Origin: UBA6120 sp035361955
GTDB lineage: Bacteria > Bacillota_I > Bacilli_A > RFN20 > CAG-826
Reading direction: 5' to 3'
DNA: 30,416 bases
Assembly: GCA_035361955.1 (NCBI GenBank)
Contig: DAOSDC010000017.1
Coordinates: 1-30,416 of the forward strand
Within the stretch, counting starts at the first letter, position 1. Every line of letters begins with the position of its first letter. The position numbers and the translations under genes were made by a program. The notes below the pieces were generated by a model, which saw nothing but the letters and a program-made list of their open reading frames with translations, had not been told where the DNA came from and made no database searches. This document shows positions 15,075 through 24,031 of this stretch, piece after piece.

Positions 15075-16268
15075 ATGGGAAAAATTTTAGCGGTTAACGC
15101 CGGGTCGTCAAGCCTTAAATTCAAGTTGTTTGAAATGCCATCTGAACACGTTATTTGTTCGGGTATGGCCGACCGCATCGGTCATCAAGACGGTATTTTC
15201 AAAATCGAATTCGAAGGACGAAAGATTCGTGAAGAGCATCCGCTTCCCAATCATGCCGTCGGTGTTGAATTACTATTAAAAGCACTGGTCGAAAACAAAA
15301 TCATCAGCAGTTTCGATGAAATATCCGGGATTGGGCACCGCGTCGTTCAAGGCGGTAAATTTTATCCCAATAGCGCCATTTTCGACGAAACATGCGCAGA
15401 AAACATCGAGGCGCTTATACCACTAGCCCCGCTTCACAACAAACCGAATCTCGTCGGTTATCGCGCCTTTAAAAAAATACTACCAAACGTCGGTCATGTC
15501 GCGGTGTTCGACACGGCTTTTCATCAAACGATGGAGCCGCAAGATTACCTGTTCCCGATACCATATGAGTACTATGAAAAATACGATATCCGCCGCTATG
15601 GCTTTCACGGCACCTCACATCAATATTTGGCGCAAGAAGGAATCAAATTATTAGGTAATCCAAATCATTCCCGTATCATTTCTTGCCATATTGGTTCTGG
15701 TGCTTCGATTACAGCCATCAAAGACGGTAAATGCGTCGCCACAACAATGGGTTTGACCCCTCTCGGTGGTCTGATGATGGGAACGCGCACGGGTGATATC
15801 GATCCTTCGGTGCTTCATTTCGCCGCATTGCGCGATAATAAAACACATGAAGAAATGTATGAAATATTCAATAAAAAATCTGGCCTTTTGGGCGTCAGCG
15901 GCATCTCCAACGATTCGCGAGAAATCGAAGACGCGATGGCCAAGGGGCATGCTCGGGCCACGTTGGCGAGTCAACTATTCGTGCGGCGCATCGCCGATTT
16001 TATCGGTCAATATTTCGTGCGCTTGGGCGGAGCCGATTTGATTATATTTTCGGCGGGTGTTGGCGAAAACGCCGGTCATGTCCGCCAACTAATTCTTGAA
16101 GAAATCAAAGACGCGCTAGAAATTCAATACGATGTCGCATTCAATCTGCCGTTGCGCGGTAAGCTCGCCGTCATTTCATTGCCTTCGAGCAAAGTTAAAG
16201 TCGCGGTGATTCCCACCGACGAAGAAGTTATGATTGCCCGCGACACCTATCGAATACTTAACGATTAA
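15075..16268 (+). CDS. ackA: Acetate kinase
   Basis: Interconverts acetyl phosphate plus ADP and acetate plus ATP, giving substrate-level ATP in fermentation. The 397-residue protein carries the ASKHA signatures: ILAVNAGSSSLKFKLF at the N terminus, GHRVVQGG, PLAPLHNKPNL, FDTAFHQTM, RRYGFHGTSHQY (acetyl-phosphate/catalytic region), HIGSGASITAIKDGK, DPSVLHF and FSAGVGENA near the C terminus. I start it at the ATG at 15075, which has a GGGAG ribosome-binding site 7 bases away. A TTG 18 bases upstream would only add unconserved residues. It is monocistronic here, with its own promoter and terminator. pta is not in the window. Confidence 0.97.
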   Translation: MGKILAVNAGSSSLKFKLFEMPSEHVICSGMADRIGHQDGIFKIEFEGRKIREEHPLPNHAVGVELLLKALVENKIISSFDEISGIGHRVVQGGKFYPNSAIFDETCAENIEALIPLAPLHNKPNLVGYRAFKKILPNVGHVAVFDTAFHQTMEPQDYLFPIPYEYYEKYDIRRYGFHGTSHQYLAQEGIKLLGNPNHSRIISCHIGSGASITAIKDGKCVATTMGLTPLGGLMMGTRTGDIDPSVLHFAALRDNKTHEEMYEIFNKKSGLLGVSGISNDSREIEDAMAKGHARATLASQLFVRRIADFIGQYFVRLGGADLIIFSAGVGENAGHVRQLILEEIKDALEIQYDVAFNLPLRGKLAVISLPSSKVKVAVIPTDEEVMIARDTYRILND

Positions 16269-16280
16269 GAAAGTAATAAG

Positions 16281-17213
16281 TCATATTTTCAAAGATTCGA
16301 GGATTTCTTCGAATCTTTTTTTATACGTTCCGGACAATCTTTTTTCGCCATATGCCAGTGCAAAAAGCGATGAGGCGACAACGCCTAATTGCGGAAGATG
16401 CACGCTCGATAGCAATTCGAACATCGCTTTGCTTTTGGTGACATTAAAAAGGATCCACAAAGACGAGATAACGACATCGACGGCATAATTAGATTGGTTT
16501 AATTCCGAAAAAGCGACCGTTTCTAAATGCATTTGCTGTTGTTTATTCAATTGCAACAATGCAAAATGACCCGTCTCGCCTTTGTACTCGTATGTCGAAT
16601 TGTAATATAGCAATGCTTTGGAAATCGCGATGCGTCCGGCCTTTTTAACTTCAAGCGCCGTTAAAGCTTTGTTCTTCTTGAGCCGTATTTCAATCAGGGT
16701 CGTGCACACCGCCAAGTATAAGCCACTCGCCAACGAAGCACGACGATGACCGACGCTTAAGCTCCCAAGCAAATGGATGAGGTTGTACATTGCCGGCGGA
16801 TTTTTTTCAAACATGGTTTTATAGCGAACAAGATAAAACGCCAGTGGCCCTAGCCTCGTGAGTCCGGAACTGTCGATGTGCATTTCATTGGGAGCAAAAA
16901 AACTGACATTCATATGGTTTGCCAAATATTGATGCACGCTCTGAAGTAGTTGCGGGTCAAGCAAAGAGACGTCGGCATCTTGATGCTTCGCTAATTGTCC
17001 AATCCATAGCCCATATTGGCTCATGAGCAATTTCGGTGTTATTTTGACGTTTTTGTTTTGAAGCGACAATAAACAAAGCGCTGTTCCGGTCAGTGGAAGC
17101 ACACTGGCTCCTTTTAGCGAAGGCACGAGCAAAGATGGGCATTTATCGCCATAAGAAACACACTCGCCAAGCGCCATGAAAGCACTGAATTCACGTTTTA
17201 GCCTTGTAATCAT
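16281..17213 (-). CDS. ADP-ribosylglycohydrolase-like protein lacking canonical metal ligands (putative pseudoenzyme)
   Basis: 310-residue mostly helical protein that I do not recognise with certainty. Its layout resembles ADP-ribosylglycohydrolases (ARH/DraG). LTGTALCLLSLQ (41-52) sits where the family has W-T-D-D-T-A-L-A. SSGLTRLGPLAF (115-126) resembles N-G-(S/A)-A-M-R-x-x-P-L. GHRRASLASGLYLAV (155-169) resembles the THxxP...A helix. YAVDVVISSLWILF (243-256) followed by HLPQLGVVASSLFALAYG (272-289) matches the last helices, where G-G-D-x-D-T-x-x-A-I-A-G-A-L-x-G-A is normal. If the alignment is right, both aspartate sets that bind magnesium are missing, so hydrolysis is unlikely. The start has no Shine-Dalgarno sequence and lies 6 bases from a -10 element. 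Confidence 0.5.
   Translation of the reverse strand: MITRLKREFSAFMALGECVSYGDKCPSLLVPSLKGASVLPLTGTALCLLSLQNKNVKITPKLLMSQYGLWIGQLAKHQDADVSLLDPQLLQSVHQYLANHMNVSFFAPNEMHIDSSGLTRLGPLAFYLVRYKTMFEKNPPAMYNLIHLLGSLSVGHRRASLASGLYLAVCTTLIEIRLKKNKALTALEVKKAGRIAISKALLYYNSTYEYKGETGHFALLQLNKQQQMHLETVAFSELNQSNYAVDVVISSLWILFNVTKSKAMFELLSSVHLPQLGVVASSLFALAYGEKRLSGTYKKRFEEILESLKI
16291..16322 (+). terminator. Rho-independent terminator of ackA, inside the 3' end of the convergent gene
   Basis: Perfect 10-base stem AAAGATTCGA (16291-16300) / TCGAATCTTT (16309-16318) with an eight-base loop, then a T-run to 16322. It begins 22 bases past the ackA stop. The whole hairpin lies within the last codons of the minus-strand ARH-like gene (stop at 16281), so the DNA both encodes that C terminus and ends the ackA transcript. 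Confidence 0.82.
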
Positions 17214-17219
17214 AATAAT

Positions 17220-17228
17220 ATTTTACCA
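17220..17228 (-). promoter_or_regulatory. Extended -10 promoter of the ARH-like gene, placed for a leaderless start
   Basis: Minus strand TGGTAAAAT: TG-n plus TAAAAT (17225-17220). Six bases separate it from the ATG at 17213, the same geometry as the ygjP-like gene. No Shine-Dalgarno sequence intervenes. Confidence 0.5.
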
Positions 17229-17252
17229 TTTAATTAATTTAATAAAAGCGAG

Positions 17253-17258
17253 TATAAT
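17253..17258 (+). promoter_or_regulatory. -10 element of the nrnA promoter
   Basis: Perfect TATAAT in the divergent spacer, 62 bases before the nrnA ATG. A weak -35-like TTAATT lies 17 bases upstream (17230-17235). It may drive the nrnA-dnaE-polA-mutM/coaE series. Confidence 0.5.
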
Positions 17259-17320
17259 AAGTCGAATATGTTGGTATTACTTATTATTTGGCTTACAATT
17301 TGAAAAGGAGCGACGACATC

Positions 17321-18319
17321 ATGAAAAAACTTAGTCCCGTCATTAAAAGCGCCCTTAGGCCTTATCGAAAAACACTGAAACAAATTTATGCGCTAATCAA
17401 GAAGCACGACCGTATCGTGGTATTTCGTCACATCATGCCCGATTTTGACGCCTTGGGCACCCAAATGGGTTTGGTCGCCTGGCTAAAAGACAACTTCCCA
17501 AACAAAGAAATTCGCTACGTTGGCGATGACCATGTCAGCTTCACGCCACGGCTTTATCCGCCGATGGAAATCATTTCCGACGATTGGTTTGAGGCGCCCT
17601 TTTTGGCCATTGTGCTCGATACGGGAAACCGTGAACGCGTTGCCGATGGCCGCTATGCCAAAGCTAGCGACATCATCAAAATCGATCACCATCCTGTCGT
17701 CGATTCGTTTGGACATGTCAATTTGGAAATAACTTCAATGGCCGCTTGTAGCGAAATCATCGGCGCGATGATTGCTTCATTCCCTCGCAAACACGAATTG
17801 CGCAAAGGCGCCGCCAGTTATTTGTATTCCGGCATTGCCGGCGACACCGGTCGCTTCATGTATTCGTCGACAAGTTTAGTCACTTTTGAGGTAGCCGCCG
17901 TATTGTTAGAAACTAAGTTCGACCTGTCGAAAGACGTCTATCAACGCATGTATCAAAAATCGATTGAGGACTTAAAAGTCACCGCATTTGTTTTGAACAA
18001 TTTCACTGTGTCACCCCATGGTGTCGCCTATTACATCTTAAACAAGCAAATCCAAGACGATTTGAAAATCACCCCAGAACGGGGCAAGGAAAACGTCAAC
18101 ATTTTCTCAAACATCGAAGGCATTAACGCTTGGTGTTCGATTACCGAAGATCCCAAAGATAATGTCTGGCGCATTTCGATCCGCTCCAAAGAAGTCCCGA
18201 TTAACAAAGTCGCCGCTCGCTTCGGTGGTGGCGGACACGCGCAAGCAAGCGGTGCCAAAATCGACACGCTCGACGAATTGCCAACATTTATCGCCGCTCT
18301 CGACGAGCTGTTCCAATAG
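17321..18319 (+). CDS. nrnA: DHH/DHHA1 phosphoesterase, NrnA type (oligoribonuclease / pAp phosphatase)
   Basis: Degrades very short RNA oligonucleotides and, in Bacillus, also dephosphorylates pAp. The 332-residue protein has the DHH metal-site motifs RHIMPDFDALGTQ (H37, D41, D43), VLDTGN (D100) and IDHHP (D122-H123-H124), with GIAGDTGRF later. The C-terminal DHHA1 domain ends with the substrate-binding ARFGGGGHAQASG. The ATG at 17321 is preferred because GGAG lies 10 bases upstream; a longer reading starts in the leader. nrnA directly before dnaE is also the order in B. subtilis (ytqI-dnaE). Sixty-six bases separate it from dnaE. Confidence 0.92.
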   Translation: MKKLSPVIKSALRPYRKTLKQIYALIKKHDRIVVFRHIMPDFDALGTQMGLVAWLKDNFPNKEIRYVGDDHVSFTPRLYPPMEIISDDWFEAPFLAIVLDTGNRERVADGRYAKASDIIKIDHHPVVDSFGHVNLEITSMAACSEIIGAMIASFPRKHELRKGAASYLYSGIAGDTGRFMYSSTSLVTFEVAAVLLETKFDLSKDVYQRMYQKSIEDLKVTAFVLNNFTVSPHGVAYYILNKQIQDDLKITPERGKENVNIFSNIEGINAWCSITEDPKDNVWRISIRSKEVPINKVAARFGGGGHAQASGAKIDTLDELPTFIAALDELFQ

Positions 18320-18328
18320 TACACCGCG

Positions 18329-18346
18329 TCCGATATTAATATCGGA
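18329..18346. repeat. 18-base perfect palindrome between nrnA and dnaE
   Basis: TCCGATATT followed directly by its reverse complement AATATCGGA, with no spacer. There is no T-run, so it is not a standard terminator. A weak -10-like TATGAT (18357-18362) lies 10 bases downstream, placing the palindrome over the -35 region of a possible dnaE promoter. An operator for a dimeric regulator is a reasonable reading. Confidence 0.6.
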
Positions 18347-18385
18347 ACTAGGTATGTATGATAAAATAACAAAAGAGGTTTTCCT

Positions 18386-21300
18386 ATGTTCACACCGCTA
18401 CACATATACACGTCATATTCGTTCCTGCAAAGCGGTTTTACCGTGGATCATTTGATTGAAGCCTTAAAAGAAAAAAATTACCAAGCTGCGGCGATCACCG
18501 ATCTTAACGTTTTGTTCGGAATTCCCGAATTTTTCGACCGAGCGAACAAAAATTCACTTGACGCCATTGCCGGGCTTGATCTTGTCGTTGAAGGTGAATT
18601 GATTACCTTGCTCGCGCTTGATGAAACCGGATATCGACAACTTGTGCGCCTTTCAAGCCAAGCGTCGACAGGCACGTTGACACAAGATTTCATCAAAGCC
18701 CATCAAGGAGGACTTCAAGCAATTGTGTCTTCGCGTCAAGGTGAGATGCTGGAACTATTTATATCCAACCAAGCGGCCATCGCCCCTAAGATGGCAAAAC
18801 TGGATGCCATCTTTCCCCATATTTTGATCGGCATCGAAATATATACGTCCAACGACGAAGATTTCGCCACTTTCATGCGCGAAATCGCTGATAAGTTCAA
18901 TTATCAGACGATCGCTTTTCCATTCATAAAATATCATAAGCCAAGCGATGCGATCGTGCTAAAAATCACCCACGCGATTGCCCATGACGAAGTGATTGAG
19001 GAACGCGAATTAAGCGGGCCATATTACTTGTATGATAGCGAACAAATCGATGGCCGTTACACCGATGAGGAAATCGCACTGACCGGAACCATCGCGACCA
19101 AAATTAACTTTGACTTTCATCAAAAACGCGGTTCGTTACTCGAATTTCCCAAACAAGCAGGTGCCTCATCGGCGCTGATGCTACGCGAAATGGCGATTGT
19201 CGGATTACAAACGCGCGACATTGATTTCACGAACATCGAATATCTTGAACGACTCGATTATGAACTGCGCATGATTGAAGAAATGGGTTATTCCGACTAC
19301 TTCCTGATTGTCTCCGATTACGTCAATCACGCGAAAAATCATGGCATCCCGGTTGGCCCCGGACGTGGGTCCGCCCCTGGTTCGCTGGTTGGTTATGCTT
19401 TAGGTATTACCGATGTCGATCCGATTAAATACCAGCTCCTATTCGAACGGTTCTTAAATCCCTCGCGCAAGACGATGCCCGATATCGACATTGATTTTGC
19501 CGACATTCGACGTGAAGAAGTGATTGATTACCTGCGACTCAAGTACGGCGAGCATCGTGTTGCCAATATCATTACCTTCCAAACGATTCAAGCGAAGCAG
19601 GCGATTCGCGACATTGGCCGTGTTTATAAATTTTCGCCTCGTACAATCGAAGCCATGGCCAAATCGCTCCCTGATTCTCGATATGATCTTAGAACGGCAT
19701 TTAAACGGGTTCCGGCATTCAAGAAAGTCGTGCTTGAGGATAAGGAATGCCTCGAAATTGTTAAATTGGCAACGAAAATCGAAGGGTTGATCCGACAAAG
19801 CGGCATGCATCCCGCAGGCGTCGTTTTGAATAACGAAGACATTCGCGAATCATTGCCTGTTCTTGAGAATAACGGTCATCTAATTACCCAATATGAAATG
19901 GATTATTTGGAAACCCAAGGCTTCCTGAAAATGGATATTCTCGGTCTTCGTAATTTAACGATTATCGATAACTGCTTGCGGCTAGTCAAGGACAATCACG
20001 GACTTGATTTGCGCATCGATAAAATCCCATATCACGATCCCAAAATTTTCGACTTGATTCGCAGCGGCCTGACAATGGGCATCTTCCAACTCGAAAGTGA
20101 TGGCATGCGTCGCGCAATCAAAGAGATTAAACCAACGACATTTGACGACATAGTCGTCATATTGGCGATTTTCCGTCCCGGTCCCATGGACAATATCACT
20201 TCTTATGCCGCGCGCAAAGCCGGAACCGAGAATTATTCAACGCTCGACACGCAAATTGCCGACATTCTTTCGCCGACGTTTGGCATTATCATCTACCAAG
20301 AGCAAATCATGCAAATCGCCGAGCGTATGGCTGGTTTCACATTATCGGAAGCCGACTTGTTCCGTCGCGCCGTCAGTAAAAAAGACGCTGAAAAACTCGG
20401 CGAACTCCAAGATAAATTCGTTGCCGGAGCGATTCGCAAAGGCTACAAAGAAGGCCATGCCGTATCCGTTTTCAATCATATTTATAAATTCGCCGATTAC
20501 GGTTTTAACAAGAGCCACTCAGTCGCCTATGCCGTCATCGCCTGTCAAATGGCATATTTGAAAGTCTATTATCCCCACGAGTTTTATGCCGCGATATTGG
20601 AGACAAGCAGCGCCATCAACGATACGAAATTTTCGGCATATATCGAAGAATTACAACAACTCAAAATCACGATATCAAACCCCGACATTAATCGATCGGG
20701 TCGTTCATTCACCGTTTTTGGAAAAAAGCTGCTGTTCCCACTTAACGCTATCAGGGGCATTTCCTCCGATTTGGCCCAACGGATTGTTGAAGAACGCGAA
20801 GAAGGTCAATTCCAATCGTTCTATGATTTCATCACCCGCATGTATTATCACAAGTTGAGCGCCAAACAGCTTGAGCATCTTATTGACGCTGGTGCATTTG
20901 ACAGCCTTCACAAGTCACGTGCGACGCTAAGGGCGTCAATCAACTATGGTTTGCAGCACGCGGCCATTCACGCCACGATGACAAGCGAAGAAACGCCAAG
21001 CCTTATCGCCGGCGATCATATTCCTAGCGCAAAACTTGTCAATGCCAAAGACGACATGATTGAAAATGTCGATCGCGAACTCGAGGCGCTGGGCATCGTT
21101 TTGTCAGCCTCCCCATTCAAACATAAGAAATCGCTTCTGCGCGATTATAGCCTATTGCCGATTAACAAAGCCAAAGACACCAAAGCAACGGTAACCGTTG
21201 GAGGCATCGTTAGAAGCAAAAAGACGATTAAAACCAAAGCCGGCGCTCCAATGGCGTTTATGACGATTTATGATGACGCTGGCGAAATGGAAGTCGTTAT

Positions 21301-21439
21301 TTTCCCACGCCCTTACGCCGAAGTGGCAACTGTGCTTGAAAAAAACAAACTCGTCGTCGTCATCGGCCATTATGAAACCGAAAAGGGCAATAATTTCATC
21401 GCCGATAAAGTGACCGTCATTGAGGAAACCCGTGAATAG
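18386..21439 (+). CDS. dnaE: DNA polymerase III alpha subunit, DnaE type
   Basis: C-family replicative DNA polymerase. In Bacillota with PolC it usually extends primers on the lagging strand. The 1017 residues are somewhat shorter than B. subtilis DnaE. Order: PHP domain (1 to about 200) with degraded metal motifs (LHIYTSYS and ITDLN instead of HxH and TDH), polymerase core with GPGRGSAPGS (324-333) and catalytic aspartates D366/D368 in PDIDIDF, fingers, tandem helix-hairpin-helix with beta-binding region, and a C-terminal OB fold (about 935-1015, GGIVRSKKTIKTKAGAPMAF). The degraded PHP makes proofreading by this subunit unlikely. The AGAGG ribosome-binding site is 7 bases from the ATG. The stop overlaps the polA start by eight bases. 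Confidence 0.97.
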   Translation: MFTPLHIYTSYSFLQSGFTVDHLIEALKEKNYQAAAITDLNVLFGIPEFFDRANKNSLDAIAGLDLVVEGELITLLALDETGYRQLVRLSSQASTGTLTQDFIKAHQGGLQAIVSSRQGEMLELFISNQAAIAPKMAKLDAIFPHILIGIEIYTSNDEDFATFMREIADKFNYQTIAFPFIKYHKPSDAIVLKITHAIAHDEVIEERELSGPYYLYDSEQIDGRYTDEEIALTGTIATKINFDFHQKRGSLLEFPKQAGASSALMLREMAIVGLQTRDIDFTNIEYLERLDYELRMIEEMGYSDYFLIVSDYVNHAKNHGIPVGPGRGSAPGSLVGYALGITDVDPIKYQLLFERFLNPSRKTMPDIDIDFADIRREEVIDYLRLKYGEHRVANIITFQTIQAKQAIRDIGRVYKFSPRTIEAMAKSLPDSRYDLRTAFKRVPAFKKVVLEDKECLEIVKLATKIEGLIRQSGMHPAGVVLNNEDIRESLPVLENNGHLITQYEMDYLETQGFLKMDILGLRNLTIIDNCLRLVKDNHGLDLRIDKIPYHDPKIFDLIRSGLTMGIFQLESDGMRRAIKEIKPTTFDDIVVILAIFRPGPMDNITSYAARKAGTENYSTLDTQIADILSPTFGIIIYQEQIMQIAERMAGFTLSEADLFRRAVSKKDAEKLGELQDKFVAGAIRKGYKEGHAVSVFNHIYKFADYGFNKSHSVAYAVIACQMAYLKVYYPHEFYAAILETSSAINDTKFSAYIEELQQLKITISNPDINRSGRSFTVFGKKLLFPLNAIRGISSDLAQRIVEEREEGQFQSFYDFITRMYYHKLSAKQLEHLIDAGAFDSLHKSRATLRASINYGLQHAAIHATMTSEETPSLIAGDHIPSAKLVNAKDDMIENVDRELEALGIVLSASPFKHKKSLLRDYSLLPINKAKDTKATVTVGGIVRSKKTIKTKAGAPMAFMTIYDDAGEMEVVIFPRPYAEVATVLEKNKLVVVIGHYETEKGNNFIADKVTVIEETRE

Positions 21440-24020
21440 ACTGACGATTGTTGATGGTAATTCGCTCCTGTTTCGAGCCTATTATGCCTCGGCATATCCG
21501 GGCACGACGCTGATGCGTACCAAAGATGGTATTCCAACAAACGCCATTTATATTTTCTCAAACATGATGACGCGCATTATTTCCGACATCAATGAAGGTG
21601 ATGGCTTGCTCGTCGCTTTTGACACGGGGGCGAAAACGTTTCGCCATGATCAACTCGAAAGTTATAAAGCACAAAGGAAAAAAGCGCCTGAGGAACTGAT
21701 TGCCCAAATGCCGATTGCCCGCGAAATGCTCAAAGCGCTTGGCATTTTTACGTTTGAAATGGATGGATTCGAAGCCGATGACGTTGCTGGAAGCGCCGCC
21801 AAACTCGCACATAGTCACGGCCATGAAGTACATATCTACACATCGGATCGCGATTTCTTGCAGCTCGTAAACACGACCATTAAAGTCAATTTAATCAAAA
21901 AAGGGATGTCCGACATTCGCGTGATGAATCGCCAACGTGTCATCGAGGAATACGGATTCACGCCCGAACAAGTCGCCGATTATAAAGGACTTTGCGGTGA
22001 CGCGAGCGATAATTTAAAAGGAATCCCGGGCATTGGCGACAAGACGGCTATCAAACTTTTAAATGAATTCCAAACATTTGAGAACATCGTTGCTAACGCT
22101 GATTCAATTGGTGGAAAAATCGGGGCCAACTTGCTCGAATTCACCGAAATCGGAGCGCTGAGTAAGAAATTAGCGCTGATTCAAACGGATGTACCGCTGC
22201 CATTTTCGCTTGCGGATACAGTGTATGAAGGATTTGCGCTTAGCGAAGCCACGACGTTTGGAACCCGTTATGAGTTGCGAACTTTCATTTCGAAACTTCC
22301 AACCTCGTGGCGCAAAGACGAAGGAACGCTTACGATTGAAACGACAATCGTGTCCTCACTTGATAAATTCAAAGTCACCGATAAAATCGGATTGCACTTC
22401 GACGTTAAGGCCGGTAATTACCATCGCCTCGTCCCTAGTGGCTTAGCCATCAGTAGCGTCTATAATACCGTCTACATGACGCTTGAAGACGCCAAAAAAG
22501 ATCAGCACTTACATAACTTGTTGGCTAATACCAATATTAAAAAGTTCGTCTACGACTTAAAAGCGGTGTATGTCTTTTGTGACCGTTTCGGTTTACCAAT
22601 CAAGGGACCTTTCTTTGATGTATTGCTGGCCAGCTACACGCTCGATACATCATCGGGCACGAATCCGGAAACGTCGTTAGCAATGTATGGCGCTCATTTT
22701 TCAAGCGACGAAAGCGTCCAGCTATTCGATGAAGCAGACCCGCAAAAATGTGGCCAAATCGCCTACTATTTATGGAAACTCTTTCCAAAGATTAGTATGG
22801 AATTGAAAGAAAAAGACGCCGAATCGATTTTATATGACGTGGAAATACCGCTAGCGCTCGTGCTTGCCAAAATGGAACGTGAAGGCGTTCCCATCGATGT
22901 CGCCATGCTTCAAAAACTCGGTGCTGAATATCGGCGCAAACTACTAGACGAGACGAATGCCATTTATGAAGCGGCTGGCCATGAGTTCAACATCAATTCG
23001 CCTAAGCAAGTCGCCCAGGTTTTGTTTGAGGAGTTGGGATTGCCAAAAAACCGCAAAGGCTCAACGAGTGCTGACGTGCTCAAAGCTTTAGCAAGCGAAT
23101 ACCCGATTGCCGCCCATCTACTGGAACAACGAAAATATGGAAAACTGCTTTCGACATACATCGAAGCGCTCGTCGGCCAAGTTCATGAAGACGGGAAACT
23201 GCATGCCATTTTCAATCAAGCGTTGACGGCGACCGGCCGCTTGTCAAGCACCGAACCAAATCTTCAAAACATCGCCGTGCGCGACGAGGAAGGACGCATG
23301 GTTCGGCAAGCGTTTTATTATGATGATAAATATCGGCTCGTGTCGCTTGATTACTCACAAATCGAGTTGCGCATCCTCGCTCATTTAAGCAAGTGCGCAC
23401 CACTGATTGAAGTCTTCAATCGAGATGAAGACATTCATACGGCAACGGCCAATATGCTATTTGCCCATGGTGGCGAAGTCACGTCATTGATGCGACGCCA
23501 GGCGAAAGCCGTCAACTTCGGCATCATCTACGGGATTTCGGATTGGGGTCTAGCCGAACAACTCGAAATTCCTCCATCCGAAGCGCGATTAATCATCAAT
23601 CGTTTCTATGAAACGTTTAAGGAAGTGCGCAGTTACATGCTTAACCTGATTGAGACGGTGCAAACCAACGGTTATGTCACGACCCTGACGGGACGCCGAC
23701 GCTATTTACGGGAAATCCACGATAGCAACTATCAAACACGAGAATTTGCCAAACGCGCTGCCATGAACGCACCGATTCAAGGAACGGCCGCCGATTTGAT
23801 AAAAATCGCCATGATTAAAATCGATCAAGAACTTACAAATAGCAAACTAGGTGCCAAACTCATCTTGCAAATTCATGACGAATTGATTTTCAAAGTTCCG
23901 GTCGCCGAAGTTGAAGATTTCATACCGATGGCCAAACAAATGATGGAGAACGCCATTCCCTTAGATGTCAAACTCGAAGTCGGAGTTACCAGTGGCAAAA
24001 GCTGGTACGACTTGAAGTAA
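21432..24020 (+). CDS. polA: DNA polymerase I
   Basis: Removes RNA primers and fills gaps in replication and repair. The 862-residue protein has an N-terminal 5' nuclease (1 to about 290; VDGNSLLFRAYYA, EADDVAG, TSDRDFLQL, GDASDNLKGIPGIGDKTA), a 3'-5' exonuclease-like domain (about 300-470) without the usual acidic residues, as in Bacillus, and a complete polymerase domain with TGRLSSTEPNLQNI, motif A LDYSQIELRILAH, motif B RRQAKAVNFGIIYG and motif C QIHDELIF. I choose the GTG at 21432: TGAGGA lies 5 bases upstream and the conserved N terminus begins there. A TTG at 21420 would add four residues and overlap that ribosome-binding site. It overlaps the end of dnaE by eight bases, so they form an operon. 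Confidence 0.96.
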   Translation: MNRLTIVDGNSLLFRAYYASAYPGTTLMRTKDGIPTNAIYIFSNMMTRIISDINEGDGLLVAFDTGAKTFRHDQLESYKAQRKKAPEELIAQMPIAREMLKALGIFTFEMDGFEADDVAGSAAKLAHSHGHEVHIYTSDRDFLQLVNTTIKVNLIKKGMSDIRVMNRQRVIEEYGFTPEQVADYKGLCGDASDNLKGIPGIGDKTAIKLLNEFQTFENIVANADSIGGKIGANLLEFTEIGALSKKLALIQTDVPLPFSLADTVYEGFALSEATTFGTRYELRTFISKLPTSWRKDEGTLTIETTIVSSLDKFKVTDKIGLHFDVKAGNYHRLVPSGLAISSVYNTVYMTLEDAKKDQHLHNLLANTNIKKFVYDLKAVYVFCDRFGLPIKGPFFDVLLASYTLDTSSGTNPETSLAMYGAHFSSDESVQLFDEADPQKCGQIAYYLWKLFPKISMELKEKDAESILYDVEIPLALVLAKMEREGVPIDVAMLQKLGAEYRRKLLDETNAIYEAAGHEFNINSPKQVAQVLFEELGLPKNRKGSTSADVLKALASEYPIAAHLLEQRKYGKLLSTYIEALVGQVHEDGKLHAIFNQALTATGRLSSTEPNLQNIAVRDEEGRMVRQAFYYDDKYRLVSLDYSQIELRILAHLSKCAPLIEVFNRDEDIHTATANMLFAHGGEVTSLMRRQAKAVNFGIIYGISDWGLAEQLEIPPSEARLIINRFYETFKEVRSYMLNLIETVQTNGYVTTLTGRRRYLREIHDSNYQTREFAKRAAMNAPIQGTAADLIKIAMIKIDQELTNSKLGAKLILQIHDELIFKVPVAEVEDFIPMAKQMMENAIPLDVKLEVGVTSGKSWYDLK

Positions 24021-24031
24021 TAGGTGAATTT

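Noticed and set aside
17429..17465. Non-glycine residue in the first DHH motif of NrnA (P-D-F-D)
   Set aside because: The residue between the two aspartates varies in NrnA proteins; all metal ligands are kept.
18386..18990. Loss of PHP metal residues in DnaE as a novelty
   Set aside because: B. subtilis DnaE also has a degraded PHP site, so this is normal for the Bacillota DnaE class.
22320..22840. Inactive 3'-5' exonuclease domain of PolA as a novelty
   Set aside because: Bacillus-type PolA proteins share this loss.
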